Shown piece by piece: positions 6,270 to 7,757 of a DNA stretch of 7,757 nucleotides. The notes below the pieces were generated by a model. That model worked only from the letters and a program-made list of their open reading frames with translations, was not told where the DNA came from and made no database searches. Source of the DNA: an uncultured Phycisphaera sp. (GTDB lineage Bacteria > Planctomycetota > Phycisphaerae > Phycisphaerales > SM1A02); NCBI GenBank assembly GCA_937911845.1, contig CALDQF010000274.1:1-7757 (forward strand), in the 5' to 3' direction. The position numbers and the translations under genes were made by a program. Within the stretch, counting starts at the first letter, position 1. Each line of letters begins with the position of its first letter.

Positions 6270-7129
6270 GACCCTTCTCCAAACTTCAGCGGAACCAGAA
6301 GTTCAGCACGAACCTTCTGGAGGTCCTCCGGTTTGACGCGAATCTCCCGCAGACGCACCCCATCTCCGGGCGCTGGCGACGACGAGAAAAGCCTCCCTAA
6401 CGCCAGCCCCACGGCGACATCCGGGATGCCTGGAGCAGGAAGCAAACGAACCTGCTCCCCAGCGTACGGGGCAAGATCAATTTCAAGATACCCCACCAAC
6501 TCACCATCCCGCGGAGTCAGTTTGACCGTCCGGTCTTGTCCAGATTCGAGCCGAACCACGCCCAAGAGTTTGGGGGCGTTGGGGGCCGTGATCGGCAAGA
6601 GGTTGACCACAGTCGCTTCCTTACCGATGCCCACCAAAGAAACCCAGCCCACAAGATTTCCATTCATGACGGCGGCACTTTGATGCAATTGCTTTTGCGT
6701 GCACCGCCGTTCCAATTGCACTTGGACAAAGCCTTCGCTTCGCCCAAGTACATCAGCCCGAACACGACGTGCCTCACCCGAAAGCTCGAGGCCGGTCTCT
6801 CCAGATCGTCGCATTCGATCTCGAAGCGCGTCTAAAGTGATTTGCAAACGCCGGGATTGTGCCAAGGCAATATCACGATCGCGTCGAGCTTCCAGTAATG
6901 CTTGCTGGTATTGCTTATTGTCCTCTTGCTCTGAAGCAACAGCGTCCTCATTGCGAAGGGCATCCGCCAGCTGCACTCCCGCCCACTGAAATGGAACCAA
7001 TGGGAGATGAACCACCCGAGCCAGCTCGCCTGTCAATTCAAATCGAAAACCAGCAGGGGCCAGTGCAAGAGACAACACGACCAACAAACCAAGCCAGGGT
7101 GGGCGTCCCATTTCCGTTGGAGAGGACAC
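6266..7129 (-). CDS. mreC: Rod shape-determining protein MreC
   Basis: MreC is a bitopic inner-membrane protein that links MreB filaments to periplasmic cell-wall enzymes. The 287-residue product shows the standard order: a short cytoplasmic start, one membrane helix (about 11-30, WLGLLVVLSLALAPAGF), a coiled coil (about 60-108, rich in Glu, Gln and Arg), and the two-part beta domain. The latter begins around residue 122 (VRADVLGRSEGFVQV) and includes VMNGNLVGWVSLVG (154-167). The GTG at 7129 is preferred because GGAG lies seven bases upstream. An ATG at 7111 would remove six residues and has a poorer site. The gene starts 14 bases after the mreB stop and overlaps mreD by four bases, as expected in an mre operon. 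Conserved detail in the C-terminal half is modest. Confidence 0.93.
   Translation of the reverse strand: MSSPTEMGRPPWLGLLVVLSLALAPAGFRFELTGELARVVHLPLVPFQWAGVQLADALRNEDAVASEQEDNKQYQQALLEARRDRDIALAQSRRLQITLDALRDRMRRSGETGLELSGEARRVRADVLGRSEGFVQVQLERRCTQKQLHQSAAVMNGNLVGWVSLVGIGKEATVVNLLPITAPNAPKLLGVVRLESGQDRTVKLTPRDGELVGYLEIDLAPYAGEQVRLLPAPGIPDVAVGLALGRLFSSSPAPGDGVRLREIRVKPEDLQKVRAELLVPLKFGEGS
6272..6280 (-). promoter_or_regulatory. Shine-Dalgarno site of mreD inside mreC
   Basis: The minus strand reads GGAGAAGGG, then two bases, then ATG at 6269. GGAG sits seven bases before the start. It supports this start and lies within the last codons of mreC, consistent with coupled translation. Confidence 0.65.
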
Positions 7130-7136
7130 AGCAAGG

Positions 7137-7140
7137 CTCC
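7137..7140 (-). promoter_or_regulatory. Shine-Dalgarno site of mreC (selects GTG start)
   Basis: GGAG on the minus strand lies seven bases before the GTG at 7129, in the short gap after the mreB stop. It favours the GTG over the downstream ATG at 7111. Confidence 0.55.
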
Positions 7141-7143
7141 GAT

Positions 7144-7757
7144 TTAAGCTCCGCCCGATCCATCCATGGAATCCTTGAACTCTTCCAAGTTCTCAAGGTA
7201 TTCCGCAGTGCCCCGAGCAACGCAGGTCGATGGGTCCTCGGCCAAAGTAACTTTGAGACCAGTCGCCTCTTCGAGGACGGTATTCAGACCTCGAAGCAGA
7301 CCGCCGCCACCCGCCAAAACCATGCCGGATTCAATCAAATCGGCGGCCAACTCTGGTTCGCAACGCTCCAATGTTCGCTTGACGGCAACGGTGATTTGAT
7401 GGACTGGCTCTTCGAGGGCCTGACAAATTTCTTCGGCCGTCACCGAAACTGCACGTGGCATACCGGAAACATTGTCACGACCACGAACTTCAATGGTGGG
7501 CGACGCAAGTGAACCAATGGCTGCGGTGGTTGCGGTACCGATCTCCAATTTGATGCGTTCGGCCGATTGCTCGCCGATGGTCAAGTTGTAGGTGTTCCGC
7601 ATGTGTGACATGATTGCTTCATCCATGTCATCTCCAGCCACTCGGACCGAATCACTGGTGGCAATATCACCCAAGGAAATGATGGCGATCTCTGTGGTGC
7701 CACCACCAATATCAACCACCATGGAACCTCGAGCTTCTTCAACCGGAAGTCCAGCAC
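7144..7757 (-). CDS. mreB: Rod shape-determining protein MreB, 5' end missing
   Basis: MreB is the bacterial actin that forms membrane-associated filaments and positions the elongation machinery. The frame is open to the right edge of the window, where AGLPVEEARGS precedes the internal methionine at 7722, so this methionine is not the start. Visible motifs are the phosphate-2 loop MVVDIGGGTTEIAIISLG, the segment VRVAGDDMDEAIMSHMRNTY, SAERIKLEIG, and the nucleotide-binding turn LAGGGGLLRGL with downstream GLKVTLAEDPSTCVARGT. About 203 residues of a usual 340-350 are present, so the N-terminal third or slightly more is outside. It heads the mreB-mreC-mreD order, and any promoter lies beyond the window. 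Confidence 0.97.
   Translation of the reverse strand, partial: AGLPVEEARGSMVVDIGGGTTEIAIISLGDIATSDSVRVAGDDMDEAIMSHMRNTYNLTIGEQSAERIKLEIGTATTAAIGSLASPTIEVRGRDNVSGMPRAVSVTAEEICQALEEPVHQITVAVKRTLERCEPELAADLIESGMVLAGGGGLLRGLNTVLEEATGLKVTLAEDPSTCVARGTAEYLENLEEFKDSMDGSGGA

Noticed and set aside
6859..7512. A 217-residue plus-strand open frame across mreC and mreB.
   Set aside because: It lies entirely antisense to two well-recognised genes and has no family-like motifs.

Overview
The window reads as a planctomycete-type bacterial chromosome, most likely from the Phycisphaerae side of that phylum. The main clues are a secreted protein with a single dockerin/EF-hand-like tail of the kind common in those bacteria, a bacterial tricorn protease homologue, and the short-type GlmU-like enzyme beside mreBCD. 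This placement is an inference from protein character. No rRNA or other taxonomic marker is present.

Layout. (1) Positions 1-2823, plus strand: most of a tricorn-type protease. Its N-terminus lies outside the window. Beta-propeller repeats, a PDZ domain and an S41 serine protease core are visible, with all expected catalytic positions. (2) Positions 2830-3030, minus strand: a probable 66-residue protein with a strong Shine-Dalgarno site, converging tail to tail on the protease gene. (3) Positions 3031-3325: a non-coding interval that separates two divergent genes. (4) Positions 3326-4372, plus strand: an exported, cysteine-rich protein with two PPC-like beta-sandwich regions and a C-terminal calcium-loop (dockerin-like) tail. 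It is followed by a textbook rho-independent terminator. (5) Positions 4441-7757, minus strand, read from right to left: mreB (5' end cut off), mreC, mreD, and a GlmU-like sugar-1-phosphate nucleotidyltransferase/acetyltransferase. The mreB-mreC gap is 14 bases and mreC/mreD overlap by four bases. The GlmU-like gene follows after 65 bases.

How the genes work together. MreB, MreC and MreD form the scaffold that directs lateral peptidoglycan synthesis. The downstream GlmU-like enzyme would plausibly supply or modify UDP-amino sugars used as envelope precursors, so the minus-strand cluster has a cell-envelope theme. The protease and the exported protein appear to be independent single-gene units.

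I did not find a mobile element, CRISPR array, RNA gene or defence system. The most curious items are the pairing of the non-classical GlmU with mreBCD, a nine-base G tract just upstream of that gene, the small strongly initiated 66-residue ORF, and the unusual cysteine-rich exported protein.
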